NCBI GenBank assembly: GCA_947179485.1
Contig: OX359247.1
Coordinates: 12,004,588-12,068,587 of the forward strand
From: Allacma fusca
Lineage: Eukaryota; Arthropoda; Collembola; Symphypleona; Sminthuridae
Direction of reading: 5' to 3'
Length of the DNA stretch: 64,000 bases
The notes under the pieces were generated by a model. The model was not told the origin of the DNA, did no database searches, and saw nothing but the letters and a program-made list of their open reading frames with translations. Below are positions 49,597 to 61,225 of this stretch, in pieces. Made by a program: the position numbers and the translations under genes. How positions within the stretch are numbered: the stretch's first letter is position 1; every line of letters starts with the position of its first letter.

Positions 49597-51116
49597 TTAA
49601 AGCTCATGTCTAGTTGGAGAATTATCGTTGTATAATATCATAGCATCTGCAGGACATTTGACTGTAGCACCATAATCACCACTACGTTGCAATTCTGACT
49701 CGCGATCATGTGAACAATCTATTGGTTCAAATGACCGACTTAGACAAATTTCTACAGCTAGTAAATGAAAGACATGTTTTCCTTCTTCTTTGGATTCATA
49801 ACATTGAATGTAAGGCAATACTTTGAGTTCTTTTCTTATAGCTGCCTCGATATCATTTACGTGGTAACCTCCTGGTGACGCTTGGGGAACTATTCCTCCA
49901 TCCTTCAGAATGGTGTATCTGTAATTATGACAAATATAGATATGTCTTAAATTGTATCATTGGATTTAGAATTTTGCTTAAGAGAAAGATCAATGCTCTG
50001 CATTAAAATCATTTTATATTTTAACTTAACATTAAATAACTATCTATAAATTCGGTTTTGGATTTTGTGTTCTGTTGAGTCCATTATGTAATTGAAATTT
50101 CGAATTGAGATGACTCGTCGTTACTATTTTATAATTATATGTGTATTCTCCGGGTCTAATATAACAAATGTATGAGTGTATATGAGTGGGGAGTTAGACT
50201 TTCTGAATTCATTTGGGATTAGGACAGTTAGACCATGAATGATAAGAGCGTGTTGTTCTCTGGAGTTGAACTGTTAAATAAAAGTCCTTATCGTGGAAAG
50301 AGACCCTGACTACCTGACTTTGTACTGGTGTCTTTGAAAAGTAAATGAGAAATCAGCTGGAGTAAGTTCAATGTACTTAAGATATGAAATCAGGAGATAA
50401 TCCTATTCATATAAATCTACAAATATTACGAATCAAATTATGTTTCCATGTGCAGGAACATTAATAACGGAAATTCATTTTATACTTACAGGTCATACTG
50501 GCTTCTGAGTTGTAAGCCCATTTGGAAGTATTTCAGTTCCGTATCCATTTTAGGGAGCTCGATTGCACACGATCCATGCTTGACCCATTCGTGTGACCAG
50601 AAATGTGCTCCCTCTTTCTCAGCATTGATTTCGTACCAATACTCATTTAACTCGTCCTCAATGGGTTCTAACAAGGTTTCATCAAACTTAACTTTCGTGC
50701 AGTAACCAGGCCCTTCCGTACCCGTCTTGCTTGGCCTAGAAATTTATACCGATATCAATGGATATTTTGGATTTTTCTAAATTAATTAGAATGAAATTAT
50801 CGACAAAATTGGTATTACAGTAATAATGTTAATTTGATTTACCAGATTCCATGGATTGACCAAATAGAAGGTCGCCCTTCGTATCTGCAATGGTACTGCC
50901 CGTGAGATTCATCCGTGAATTGCAAGCAAGATGTGTATCCCCACAACTGTGTGAAGACTATTTCATCCCATGTCTCCCCACTACTTGTGAACCTATATAA
51001 TAAATTGGGGTTAATTATGACTCAAGAATAATTAATCGCAATAATATATTTCCTTACGTAAGCAATATTCCTTGAAAGACGGTCAGAAACAATCGAGTGG
51101 AAATCCAATGAAGCAT
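49597..51116 (-). CDS. RNASET2: secreted ribonuclease T2
   Basis: Four exons: 51116-51058, 50992-50843, 50735-50490 and 49918-49597; phases agree and the product is 258 residues, the normal size for the family. The first ~20 residues form a signal peptide (MLHWISTRLFLTVFQGIL). Both catalytic signatures are intact: CAS I, WSIHGIWP (residues 64-71, His67), and CAS II, FWSHEWVKHGSC (residues 115-126, with His118, Glu119, His123). TQLWGYTSC replaces the usual xxWPxxxC strand, and cysteines are placed as in animal RNase T2. The enzyme cleaves single-stranded RNA through a 2',3'-cyclic phosphate in lysosomes or outside the cell. Its last exon has a decayed tandem copy immediately downstream. The family call is firm. 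Confidence 0.95.
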
Positions 51117-53166
51117 TCTAACAATGGTAATAGCGATAACAAATGTAGTAAGTCAGCAACAGCAAAAGAATAACTGAGTTCCACAGCTGGCTTTTACAAA
51201 AATTTTAGCAGCTTGTGCATAATCCATGGAATGCTACACTGACACTGACTAGTCAAAGTTTTGAAGTTCGGTAAACCAACAAAATCTGTTGTTGGAGGAA
51301 AATACGCCCTAGTGTACAATCACACCTGTTCGAAAGGGAAAGGGTTATTGTTACATGCACATCAAAGCTGAAAGCAGATAGCATGTACCACTCACTACGC
51401 GAGTGAAGAAGTGAATTATATTGCTTAAAGCCTGTGCACTTGGCACTGAAAACTCACAGCACAATCTTAGGTTACAAAAGGGTTATGTGTATCGTTGTTC
51501 ACCGTATACTTTTTCTATTTGCGTTTCTGTGTGATACATGAATTTAACACGGGCTGTGATTTATTACAATACAGCTTTCATTTTTACTGACAAAATCCTG
51601 TACATACGTGTAGATATCTGTTTCTTCATTATACCCTATTTTGCTGAAACTCTAGCATTAAACTACAACATTTATAGCAGTTAAGAGTACTGTGAACTTG
51701 CTGCTGTTGGACTATCCTGACAGTATAATCGGGGTGATTACGCCTGTGGTTTAGTGGTACTGCTTTATGAACTCGGGAAATGAAGACCTAACTGTCATAG
51801 TAAAGAAAGAGGAAATTTAATGTATTTGATTTTAGTCATGGTATTATTAATTATTGCTGTCTGAAGAAAATGATTACTCAATACATTCACATATTCACAA
51901 TATTCGAACCTTACTTTAATTTACAATTACACTGGCCAATGTTTATTTCATACATCATGCAAAGCATGCAACCTGTTGTGATACAACTGGCTCTGGAAAA
52001 GTTAGAATAACATATGCAACCATAAGTGAAATCCAATATCATTCTATGAAGTTTGAGTCCCAACTTCCCCAGGATTTACATTACCTACTGTATATACCAA
52101 TCTTCGTTGTTTTGAATACTCTAGGGTGTAATTTTTTAAATCGTTGATTACAACTTTTTAATTTAGTACGCATTTTATGTCATGGTTAAAATAAACTCGA
52201 CCGGTAGAATGGAGCAACAGCAAATGTGCATAACCTGCATATATATGATTTTTTTTGAGAACTGAAAATATGAAGAGTTCAGCAACAAGCAAAACAAGAT
52301 TATTACTTTAATGCACGTACTTGCTAAAATCCTAACTTGAAGACTTGAATACGTTATGCTATAAATGAACACTGAACTTAAGTTACGAAAAGCATCTTCG
52401 TAAAAACAGATTAAGTCACGTAATGTATAGAGTATACACATTTGTATGAGCATCTTAATCTCCTTTGCACTACTCATACTCTTATACTCTTACTCCTACA
52501 CGCGTAAGTTCTATGATGTCAACAAGTTTCTGAACCATACTTTTTCATTCAGGTTTGGATTTTAGATTGTCTTTTTGTAACTACTTAATGACCTTTGTGA
52601 GACTGGACGATTTGCAAAACTAATCTTTTTAATATTTCAGCAATTTGTTTCTGACAGTCGGTGTCGGCAAACTGGGATATGTGAGACGTGTGGGACCTAC
52701 ATAGATTGAGATTTCATATGCTCACATACTTATATTTTTTCTCCACTGCATAAGCTTACACGATTGTTTGCGTTCAATTAACCAGGAGTATGTGTGTACT
52801 TATATATGATTTATCAATAATTTATGCCAGTATTGCTGTGTTTTGTGTTTTAATACTACCTAAGAGCTTATTAAAGGTGCAACATGCAATTCCGAATGCT
52901 TCCTTTATGTAGTAATTTCATACAGAATCGTGCTGTTCGTCCCCCGAGAAAGTTTGTGAAAGGATGAGGACGCTGGATGTCTGACACTTTGAGGATTACT
53001 TATTTTTCTATCCCAGACTTTTGAAAGGTATCTAAATTATTGAATGAATGTTTAGGCTTAGTCGCACAGGGACAGTTCTGGTTGGAAGTAGCTGTCCATT
53101 GCACGAACAAAATTCCAACAAACCAATGAGCTTGTATTTTTAACGAACACATTTTTTTTCCAGACA
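51117..53166. other. spacer between divergent genes
   Basis: Lies between the RNase T2 start (minus) and the small membrane protein start (plus), so it should hold both promoters. No gene seen. A stretch at 51743-51760 resembles a tRNA A-box (TGGTTTAGTGG), but no B-box or cloverleaf follows. Confidence 0.4.
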
Positions 53167-53610
53167 ATGAATATTCATGATATCATTCCCAAAACACCCT
53201 TTGACCTTGTCTGGTATTCCCTAATTTTCGGCGGAGCTGTATCTCTTACACCATACGCCCTGGCTGTAATTATTCTGACAATATCTGTTATTCTCTCTTC
53301 ATACACGTACATTATCAAGTTGTTCCTCGCAGCCAGCATTGTCTACTTCTTTTTTGGACTGGTATGTCTCATCATTATTCGAATCAATCCAAGATACTTT
53401 AATTACCGCATGCCCACATATCCAAAAGACGTTCCTGATAGATTGGATCAAGATCATGAAACAGATCCATTATTAGCCTTAATCACAGCTCGGAGACTTC
53501 TTCGGAATAGCCGATTGGATAGTGACAGTAGCGAATTTTCTTTTTCATCAGCAGCCTCTAATTGTCTAACTGAAAATTCTCGTAGGTCTTCTGATATTGG
53601 TGGCAACTAG
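53167..53610 (+). CDS. small two-helix membrane protein, unrecognised
   Basis: A 147-residue frame with ATG four bases after a strong acceptor (TTTTTTCCAG), suggesting a spliced 5' UTR. Residues ~17-67 contain two adjacent hydrophobic spans (YSLIFGGAVSLTPYALAVII and a span ending YFFFGLVCLIII), separated by a few polar residues. The C-terminal half is hydrophilic, with a D/E-x-x-x-LL-like motif (ETDPLLAL) that could act as an endosomal sorting signal, then a Ser-rich tail. No family recognised. Another small two-helix protein follows 213 bases downstream on the same strand, so the two may share a transcript. Confidence 0.6.
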   Translation: MNIHDIIPKTPFDLVWYSLIFGGAVSLTPYALAVIILTISVILSSYTYIIKLFLAASIVYFFFGLVCLIIIRINPRYFNYRMPTYPKDVPDRLDQDHETDPLLALITARRLLRNSRLDSDSSEFSFSSAASNCLTENSRRSSDIGGN

Positions 53611-53823
53611 AATTAGCAATAGAGTAATTAGTTCTGTATACAAAAACTTAACGGAAAAAAGCACTGCAAATGCATACGAATGCACAAGGAGCTTCCAGTA
53701 ATTAAAGCTTCAAGCAAGAATAAGATCGCAGCTTCAAATATATTATTTAGTATAACATTGCTCGGACGCAAGATCTTCTGGCACGCACTGTCGGCCGCGC
53801 CCTCTGGATTGTGAATTAAAAAT

Positions 53824-54084
53824 ATGGCACCTCCTGCAGCAACAATCCGAGCTATCAACCATGGGTTGTACTATGAAGAAACAGGGACGTTTTGTCAACG
53901 TGTGTTTGTTGTTGGGCTTGGTCTCATCATACTGCCAGTTATTCTTCCTGTTTTAGAGATGATGTCCAACACAACCATATCAATCCTCAAAACATCTTTC
54001 GTAGTCATCGGAGCATTCGTTATTTTGATATTTGTCCTGAAAAAACTTATCAGCGCAGGCATAACCCCTTCTACAAACCGATGA
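53824..54084 (+). CDS. 86-residue hydrophobic protein, unrecognised
   Basis: ATG-to-TGA frame with two predicted membrane spans (VFVVGLGLIILPVILPVLEM, residues ~27-46, and SFVVIGAFVILIFVLKKLI, ~58-76) and short polar ends. Two AATAAA signals follow at 54151 and 54160. It has no obvious splice partner and could be a complete small gene or the second cistron of the preceding one. No family recognised. Confidence 0.5.
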   Translation: MAPPAATIRAINHGLYYEETGTFCQRVFVVGLGLIILPVILPVLEMMSNTTISILKTSFVVIGAFVILIFVLKKLISAGITPSTNR

Positions 54085-54165
54085 CCTTATATTTGTTATG
54101 TTTTCATCATAACAGACGCACCTTGGTGTGCACCATGTATTGCATTGTATAATAAATGTAATAAA

Positions 54166-57100
54166 TTAATCCGTTTAAAAAGTACCAAATATTACCTAGA
54201 GGAATTCTACAGTCTAACTATTTTCATTTATCATGCCGATAATAATAACAAAAGCAGTGTACTAATTAACACAATAAATATAGCTTCGTTTCATTGTATT
54301 AAATGATTAACTCATGTACGCAATTATTGCTGTGAGGAATGTTGTCCCTTACGCAGCCTTGAGTACGTAACTGATAAGAGTACCAACTACATGAGTGTTT
54401 GACCTTTTGTGCAATTTAGATTTACATACATCTTTGCATTTGCGGTACCATTACGTTAATTACGTCCGAAAATCAATGAGTGTGCATTAATGATTGCAAT
54501 ATGAAATTAAGATGAGTTTTGAACTCTGAAGCTTTACAATCCAAGAGAGTGAATGGAATGAAAATAATCTGCTGGCTAGCAGTTAATCTCACTGACCATT
54601 CCTGGCCTCAAGAATGAATGCAAGACTTCCAGCACATTATCAGTTTGATTATTTTACAGCTCATCCACACTTTATTTATAAAATTTGTATTCCTTAAGGT
54701 CCTATAAATTCGTAAGCAGTAGCAGTAGTCACGTTAAAACCAGAAATGTTATTGTCATTACTGTAGTTTTTATTGCAAACGTAATGGATACACTTCGAGC
54801 AAGAGAACTTCCTGTTTGTGGTTGCTAACTAACAATAAGTAATTATTATTACTTCCAGGAAATAAGATTTATGAACCTTTTGCCATAAGTGCTTCAACGA
54901 GCTTATACTTTAATACGTGTGTTTGCTTTTTTGTGTGGCTTACATAAATATAAAACTACAACTTCTGTACAATTTGGTATTTTTTATGTTAAAGCGATTA
55001 TTAGAAGCGTATATTAAATTATTACTATATCGTACAGTTAAGAGCCGAATAAACATATGCTAACGAAGAAACAACACGACTGATTTACTTCTGCACGTTT
55101 GCAAAGTAATATCTCTATTCTCTCAATAATCTCAATAGGTTTGATTAAGTATTATTTTACTAGAATTTGAGGGGACAAATATTTTGGAGCACGCTCCCAC
55201 CGTTCAGAGATGGTCAGCAGCTATTTACGGAGATTATGAAATGGTCGTGTCCAATTTTGTTCCCCATAAAAATTGGGATTTCCTGGGATTTCCAAATATT
55301 TAAGGCGATTATTGCTTCCGAAAATCGGACAACGTAGCTTCATCATTGGTCAGATTTTAATAAAGAGAATAATCGAAGTGCATATCTTCCCCATTATATT
55401 TTTTCCATAAATCCGCACAATGGTATACAGATATTAAAATTTACAATAATCAAAGCAGATTAAATATTCTGTTTCTTACGTGTGCATGCTTGTTTGGGTC
55501 TTTGCTATTGCCAGTTATATTTAATATTTTTATTTTAATGATAATTATCCATATAAGCATACACGCAGTACGGAATTCATGCAAGCATCAGAAATTACAA
55601 TAATAGTACGAATACTTCCGTGGCACTGCAAAATCTTGCTGGGGGACAGTCGGGACGTCGGGAGTCGGGACTGAAATGATTACATGAAGCAAACTGGGAT
55701 ATTTTTGCAAATATTTCAAAGATTGAGACTGAGAAGCAAAGAATCTTATGGAGGGTTATTTTTTCCATTTCAGCAAGGTGCTCATTCAAATGAAAATACT
55801 CTATTTCTTTCATAATTTATGTTATATCATGTTTTAGTACTATTTTCCTAGCTTCATCAAAGGCATTGCAATATGTTTACAATTTTCTTTTTGAACAACC
55901 TGATGCCACAGGGAATCATTTTAGTTGGATCTTGAAATGCAGTTGGAAATTCGACGTTAATATGTGATAGCATACACTTTCAAATGTCAGCACATCTGTT
56001 TGTGCACATGTGTACCGTCATGTATTTTCAGTATTTCAATCTGGCAATGAACTACGGCTGTAATATGTAATTTAATACAATTCTGTAGTGACGAGCTGTT
56101 CAAAAGTATGGTCAAAATGCATTGTCTGATATATTCATATATCTGACAATTGCGGCTAATATAAGCTTCAAACTTTCAAAGGTATTTTTATAATTTCGTC
56201 AAAAAATGATTCTTACTAGGGGTTATTAAAATATATAATCTCTGTGCCTAATTAACGGATCAATTGACTTCTGGCTTACACATGGTATTTAGAGACTGTT
56301 TCGTCAGGGTAGGTTTCATCTCATGCATTGAATGTCACAATACAATGTACTTCAAAATACTTGCTACACACTGAATACTGGAATATTGTTCGCATGTGAA
56401 AACAACAGCTTTTTGTAGCCCCAGAAAGCACACCAAAATTATGAATACTCAAGTACCAATACTATAAAACAAAAAGAGGTAGAAACAAACGAATATAATA
56501 CAACAGGACAGGACTAAACAAAAATAAAGCGACATATGGTAAAAACAAACCAAAACAACTAAAATAGTATTGATTCTAGTCTTTAATAAAAACTAATATA
56601 CTTCAAAATAATGAACTGGCTAGATTTCATTATATACATTTGCTAAATGTGAGCTGAAGGGGGGGGGGGTATAAATAAACTACTTGTCAGTAGTCTATTA
56701 ATGTTTATGTGTGAACGGAAAAAATCTTCAGATCGGAGCTCAAATTAACTTTAGATAGATATTCAGATAATTTTCATTATAATACGAACCAAAATTATTT
56801 TCCCTGTAACTTTCTCCCATTACCCCGACGCACGCTGTTGCCGAAATGGTCTACTGTGGTGCAAACAGTGAGGTGGAAAGCACAAGCTCCTTTCAGTAGT
56901 ACCTTTCATTTGCATTGCATTAAGCGCCATGTGCGCATTCAACGGATCGAAGTGTTTATTCAATGGAAGTGTCATCTTTCATATTCTTCAATTAACAAAA
57001 TATTACCAGGTTAATTGAATACAGCAGGTAAGTTATAATAATTGTAATCATAGTTCTGATTTTTATTAAGTATTTGAACTGTAATCAAATACATTTTCAG

Positions 57101-57253
57101 TTACCTTTTGCGTTTCTTGCCTTGACGTGGTGTCATTTCAAAAACCTCTGGTTCAGTTTCTTACTTGTATGCACACATGATACATTATTATCCCTTGTTT
57201 TGAAAAAAAAAATATATTTCTGTTGAATTTATTTTCAGGAATAAGGGGAAACA
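54166..57253. other. 3.1-kb spacer
   Basis: AT-rich with a poly-G run near 56661. No coding region or well-bounded mobile element. The end should include the promoter and 5' UTR of the TBP-like gene; TTATTTTCAG at 57230-57239 is a possible 5' UTR acceptor. Confidence 0.4.
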
Positions 57254-58820
57254 ATGAGTCAACTCCAATTAGAACTTGCTCGATTGGCGAAGGAACTTCC
57301 TCCTGATGTAAGAGATAGTATTGGAGCATTTAAGAAAGTTCCGAGAGATGTGTGGAAGGAAAATATCCAGGTGAGTTGAACAACATGAATATTTAAAGCA
57401 TTTTTACTCAAATTATTTGGAAAAAGGGGGACGGGGAGGGACCGGACATACTTGAATATTGTGATTTGAAAGTTTCGATCGAGGAATTTTGTTGGGGACT
57501 GGGGACTTTATTTACCGGATAAAGTTGATCGAAAGCGGAGCGAGTTGTGATGCCGATTTATTTCTGGGATTTTATGTGAACTGCAAAACTTTACTCTCAT
57601 TGAATGGAGTCCATTAAACTGCGTATTAATAGAATTTAATTTAATTTTCAGGTTTGAGTTAAGAAAGAATTTGAATTAAAATGTTGAATTACTAATTGTA
57701 AGTAATGTTAACTAATACTGCAGGAAGGTTTAGTCATTCCACCCGCTATGCCAAATGTGAAGAAGAGGCTTCACGACTATGGAAATCCTTATGAAGAGAC
57801 ACTTAATGTTATGGATGCTCTGAGAAGACAAAAGGCTTGCGAGTTGTTGGAAGTTGATTGTATTCTTGGCGAAAATCGTCCAGCAAAAATATTGTAAGTG
57901 GTAAGAGAGATAAAAGAATATGCTATTCGGTTGACCGGACAGGAACTTTTTGCTGGAATGGCTCATTTTTATGCTGCTTATGGTACATATAACTGATGGT
58001 GATATGCGTTTTTAATAGAAATGTCGTGGCATCGGTCAAAGTCGCTGATCGAATGGATCTGAATAAAATCGCGGAAAATTCTTGGAACGTGGAATTCAAC
58101 AAGAAGCAGTTTGCTGGGCTGGTTATTCAAGTTAATAATCCAAAGGCCACTGGAGTTGTGTACAGTACTGGAAGAATGATTGTGACAGGCGCCAGAAGTG
58201 AGGAGGATTCTAAGATTGCTGCCGAACATTGCCTGGATGTCATAAAGAACGCAGGATGTCAGGTCAGCAGTGGTAGTAGTTACCGCGTTCAGAACATTTG
58301 CGCAACTACCCATTTGGGTTACAGGGTTCGTATACACGAAATGGGTGCTAACAGAGACATCAAAGATTCAGGGAAGATATTCAAGTAATGAGTTTTGGGA
58401 TGAATCGCTTTCTTCTATTCATTAATTGATATCCGTTTTATTAAGCATCCGAGGCTTTGAATTTCTTAATATGTATGCTTGATAGTGTCAAGTAAACACG
58501 ATAAATAAGACACTGCGTTAATGTTTTAGTTTCAGCCCTGAAATATTTGCTGGATTGGTTTGCAATTTCGAGAATCCAAAAGTCACAGTTGTTTGCTTTG
58601 CTACTGGTACGCTCCTGTTTTCTGGTATGAATTCCATCACGGTTTCATTTTATTCTTAATAATTGGAAACTGCAGAAATAAAAATAGAAAAACACTGCGA
58701 GAAGATTTTGTTTTCAACATGAGGTTTAAATATTGTGAATATATAGGTGCCCACCGGGAAGAAGATATTCAGATGGCTCTGTTCCGTTTTCGAGCATTAT
58801 CGTTTCCGTACCGATACTAA
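57254..58820 (+). CDS. divergent TATA-binding-protein paralogue
   Basis: Five exons: 57254-57370, 57724-57893, 58019-58384, 58530-58624 and 58747-58820; all phases agree, giving 273 residues. Residues 1-96 are a novel N-terminal region (Leu/Glu/Arg-rich, probably helical). Residues ~97-180 and ~190-273 are the two direct repeats of the TBP saddle: NVVASVKVADRMDLNKIAEN with YSTGRMIVTGARSEEDSK, and FSPEIFAGLVCNFENPKVTV with CFATGTLLFSGAHREEDIQM. The four DNA-kinking aromatic positions of TBP are kept with 17-residue spacing in each repeat: Phe127/Tyr144 and Phe224/Phe241 (one Phe to Tyr). Overall identity to canonical TBP is low for a protein normally highly conserved, and the C-terminus is shortened. 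It is therefore a TBP-related factor, not the housekeeping TBP. Expected role: promoter recognition with TFIIA/TFIIB-like partners. It is convergent with the CENP-T-like gene. Confidence 0.87.
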
Positions 58821-59131
58821 ACGTACAACCAACTTTGACATTCATTTACAATAATCTTTGTGTATCTTATGTAAGTAAATACACCTTGTGCGTTTGTTCC
58901 GCTTGGTATAAAGATATTTACAATTTATTCCGAGAATAAAAACTTCTATTTGAACAGATTTTGATCTTTGAACATCAAAACAAACATGATAATGATATAC
59001 GTATTGTATAAATAAACAACTGTAACATAAGTAAAACATTATTTCGAATTTGAATAATTGTTTTGGGATATTGAATTGAATTGAATCCCTTGAACTCGTG
59101 TCTAACGATATTGTCGGAATCCGACAGGTTA
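58821..59131. terminator. shared 3' ends of convergent genes
   Basis: AATAAA lies at 58935 on the plus strand and again near 59010. TTTATT (AATAAA on the minus strand) lies at 58924. The two convergent genes may therefore have overlapping 3' UTRs. Confidence 0.45.
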
Positions 59132-61225
59132 TCAGTGTACTATAGGCTTAAGAATGGAATTTAATTTTGTGTCATGTTCACCTTCAAAAGGTATCACTAT
59201 TCCTTTAGCCCGTTTATATTGAGAAGGTGTAAGTATGTGAGCAATTGAAATCAAAAGGCTGCAGTTTCCCAATGATGGATCTACCAGTTTTAGCTTTTTG
59301 AGAGCAGTTTCGAGCTGCCGGTAGGTAAACACTCCCTGGCAACCCCTATTAGCTGAGCAAAGTTTATTCAGCACAGTCTCCAGTTGGAAATTTAAGAAGT
59401 TGTGAAGTTCCCTAACTTGATTCCTATTTATTGAAATTTCAAATTCTTCCAACATCTGAAGCAATACCTGTTTAGAGATGAGATTATCATTTTTCTGGTA
59501 ATCAACATTAGAGTTCCTGCGATTCTTTTTCGGGGTGGTCGGAAATAAATTGAAATTGTCAACCCCAGCCCCTGGGGTACAGTTTGGATTGGATGTAGAT
59601 GCATCACTGAAATTACGTGAAACCATGCCAAGCACCTCCGGTAAATATAATTCTGACACTTTTGGAGGGTCTCTGTTTGCTGTCGACTTTCCAACCTCAA
59701 TTTCTGGTGAGATATCCTTCATCAACTGGGTAGATGCCACTGAGCATGTTGATACACTGTGAGTTGAAACACTTTCCGCTGGATCGGAATATATATTTTG
59801 TGTCTGGTGTTTAACAGAAGGGGTTTGAATCCCAGAAGGAACTTCGGAGCCAACACCTACCAAAAGCTCAGCAGATAGAGCTGGAGCTGGAAATTCGGAT
59901 TTCTTTCGTAATGGACTTTTCTTCTTGGTATTTTCAGGATATGGTGGTAATTTTATTCCACATTTCTTCAGAGCACTTGAAACGGAACCAGATTCGTAGT
60001 TGAAGTATGTACAGTTAGCTGTGTTTTCAAAGACATCTGGGAGGAGCTCGGAAGGTAACCCTGGTCCCGTAGTTTTTGTAGCAGCATCCGTACCTACAGT
60101 TACTAAGTAATCATTGCTGCTCGAAGAACCAAGAGTTGATGTGGTTATGACTTTCGAAACGAGTTCTTGTAGCTCGGGTCTAATGCTACTGCTCCTCAAA
60201 CTGTAAGGATTTGTTGGTGTGGTTATAACTTTTGAAATACGTTCTTGACGCTTTTGCCGGATATTACTACTACTCAAACAATCAGAAACAGCTAATGATT
60301 CCGGCATAGACTCAGAAATCCCCTCTTGTTGCTCGGACTCAATAATAATGCTCCTCTCACAATGAGAATTTCCTATTGATGCAGTTACAACTTCTGCAAC
60401 ATGATCTTGACACCCTGGTCCGATATCAGTGCTACGCACAGAATCAGCAATTGTCTCTACAGCAGGAACACTTCCCAAGATGAGATTCTGCTCCTCAGAC
60501 CCGGCTTCATTTTGTAGGCTCTTTACAATGCTTCTGGTCAAAACAGCGGTAAACTGTCTACTAGACCCCCGAATCTTGTTTACTCTCTCCAACATACCAC
60601 AAGTTTTCTGACTATCTTGGAAATCCGAATGCTTCGAAGTGGTACTCAGGGAATTATTTGATTTCTTTACCACTGCAGTTTCTTCCCGATTTGGTCTCGG
60701 TAGGTATGGTCGGTTTCGTGCTATCTTCTCATTTGCCTTATTAAACATACTGGAAGTTACTTGAATGTCATTGTTGACATCAAACGTGGAAGAGGCTTCC
60801 GTAGACCCGGAAATATTTATGGTGGACAGCCCCGAAAGCTCTTTTTGTTGGAGCTGTGACCCTGGCAACACCAGTTTCCGATTGAACTTCCCTTCGTTTT
60901 CTTTCCGCAGTCTGATGTTTCCTCTGGTGAACATGCTCGAAGTCATCAAACTATTATTTATATTAAATGTTGACGCTGGACTTAGACCAGTCGACTCTGT
61001 ATTACACGCAGAAGCTGAAGTTCCTGGTTGATGTGGCGTTATCAGCTCACGGTTTCGGTTCAGTTTCAACGCGTTCTCTTGACCCAGCCTGATGTTCCCT
61101 CTGAGGAAAATGCTAGATGTCATGTGGTCATCATTAATATCGAAACTGTCGCTGTCCTCTTCCTCTTCTGAACTACGGGTCACGCTAGTGCTTTCATTTC
61201 CAACTTTGTTCCGACTTCGGCTCAT
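59132..61225 (-). CDS. CENP-T-like kinetochore protein (candidate)
   Basis: A single 697-residue exon; I take the ATG at 61225, with a possible 5' UTR acceptor (CATTAG) just upstream. The N-terminus has three clear copies and one weak copy of a ~24-residue motif at residues 28-51, 87-110, 148-171 and ~202-217. Each has F-D/N-x-N, then TSSxF and N-x-R/K-x-x-x-x-N; copies 1-2 share RGNIRL. The middle is long and Ser/Thr-rich, with a second repeat (ERISKVITT / ELVSKVITT). The last ~115 residues look like a histone fold (helices ISKQVLLQMLEEFE, QVRELHNFLNFQLETVLNKL, FTYRQLETALKKL), then LVDPSL and LTPSQYKRAKGIVIPF. The latter matches the layout of CENP-T's C-terminal extension (two helices ending LLIP) that contacts CENP-H/K. 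CENP-T links centromeric chromatin to NDC80 through repeated N-terminal motifs. Overall sequence identity is low, so this is inference from architecture. Confidence 0.6.
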   Translation of the reverse strand: MSRSRNKVGNESTSVTRSSEEEEDSDSFDINDDHMTSSIFLRGNIRLGQENALKLNRNRELITPHQPGTSASACNTESTGLSPASTFNINNSLMTSSMFTRGNIRLRKENEGKFNRKLVLPGSQLQQKELSGLSTINISGSTEASSTFDVNNDIQVTSSMFNKANEKIARNRPYLPRPNREETAVVKKSNNSLSTTSKHSDFQDSQKTCGMLERVNKIRGSSRQFTAVLTRSIVKSLQNEAGSEEQNLILGSVPAVETIADSVRSTDIGPGCQDHVAEVVTASIGNSHCERSIIIESEQQEGISESMPESLAVSDCLSSSNIRQKRQERISKVITTPTNPYSLRSSSIRPELQELVSKVITTSTLGSSSSNDYLVTVGTDAATKTTGPGLPSELLPDVFENTANCTYFNYESGSVSSALKKCGIKLPPYPENTKKKSPLRKKSEFPAPALSAELLVGVGSEVPSGIQTPSVKHQTQNIYSDPAESVSTHSVSTCSVASTQLMKDISPEIEVGKSTANRDPPKVSELYLPEVLGMVSRNFSDASTSNPNCTPGAGVDNFNLFPTTPKKNRRNSNVDYQKNDNLISKQVLLQMLEEFEISINRNQVRELHNFLNFQLETVLNKLCSANRGCQGVFTYRQLETALKKLKLVDPSLGNCSLLISIAHILTPSQYKRAKGIVIPFEGEHDTKLNSILKPIVH

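Noticed and set aside
51743..51790. possible tRNA (A-box-like TGGTTTAGTGG)
   Set aside because: No B-box and no cloverleaf pairing downstream.
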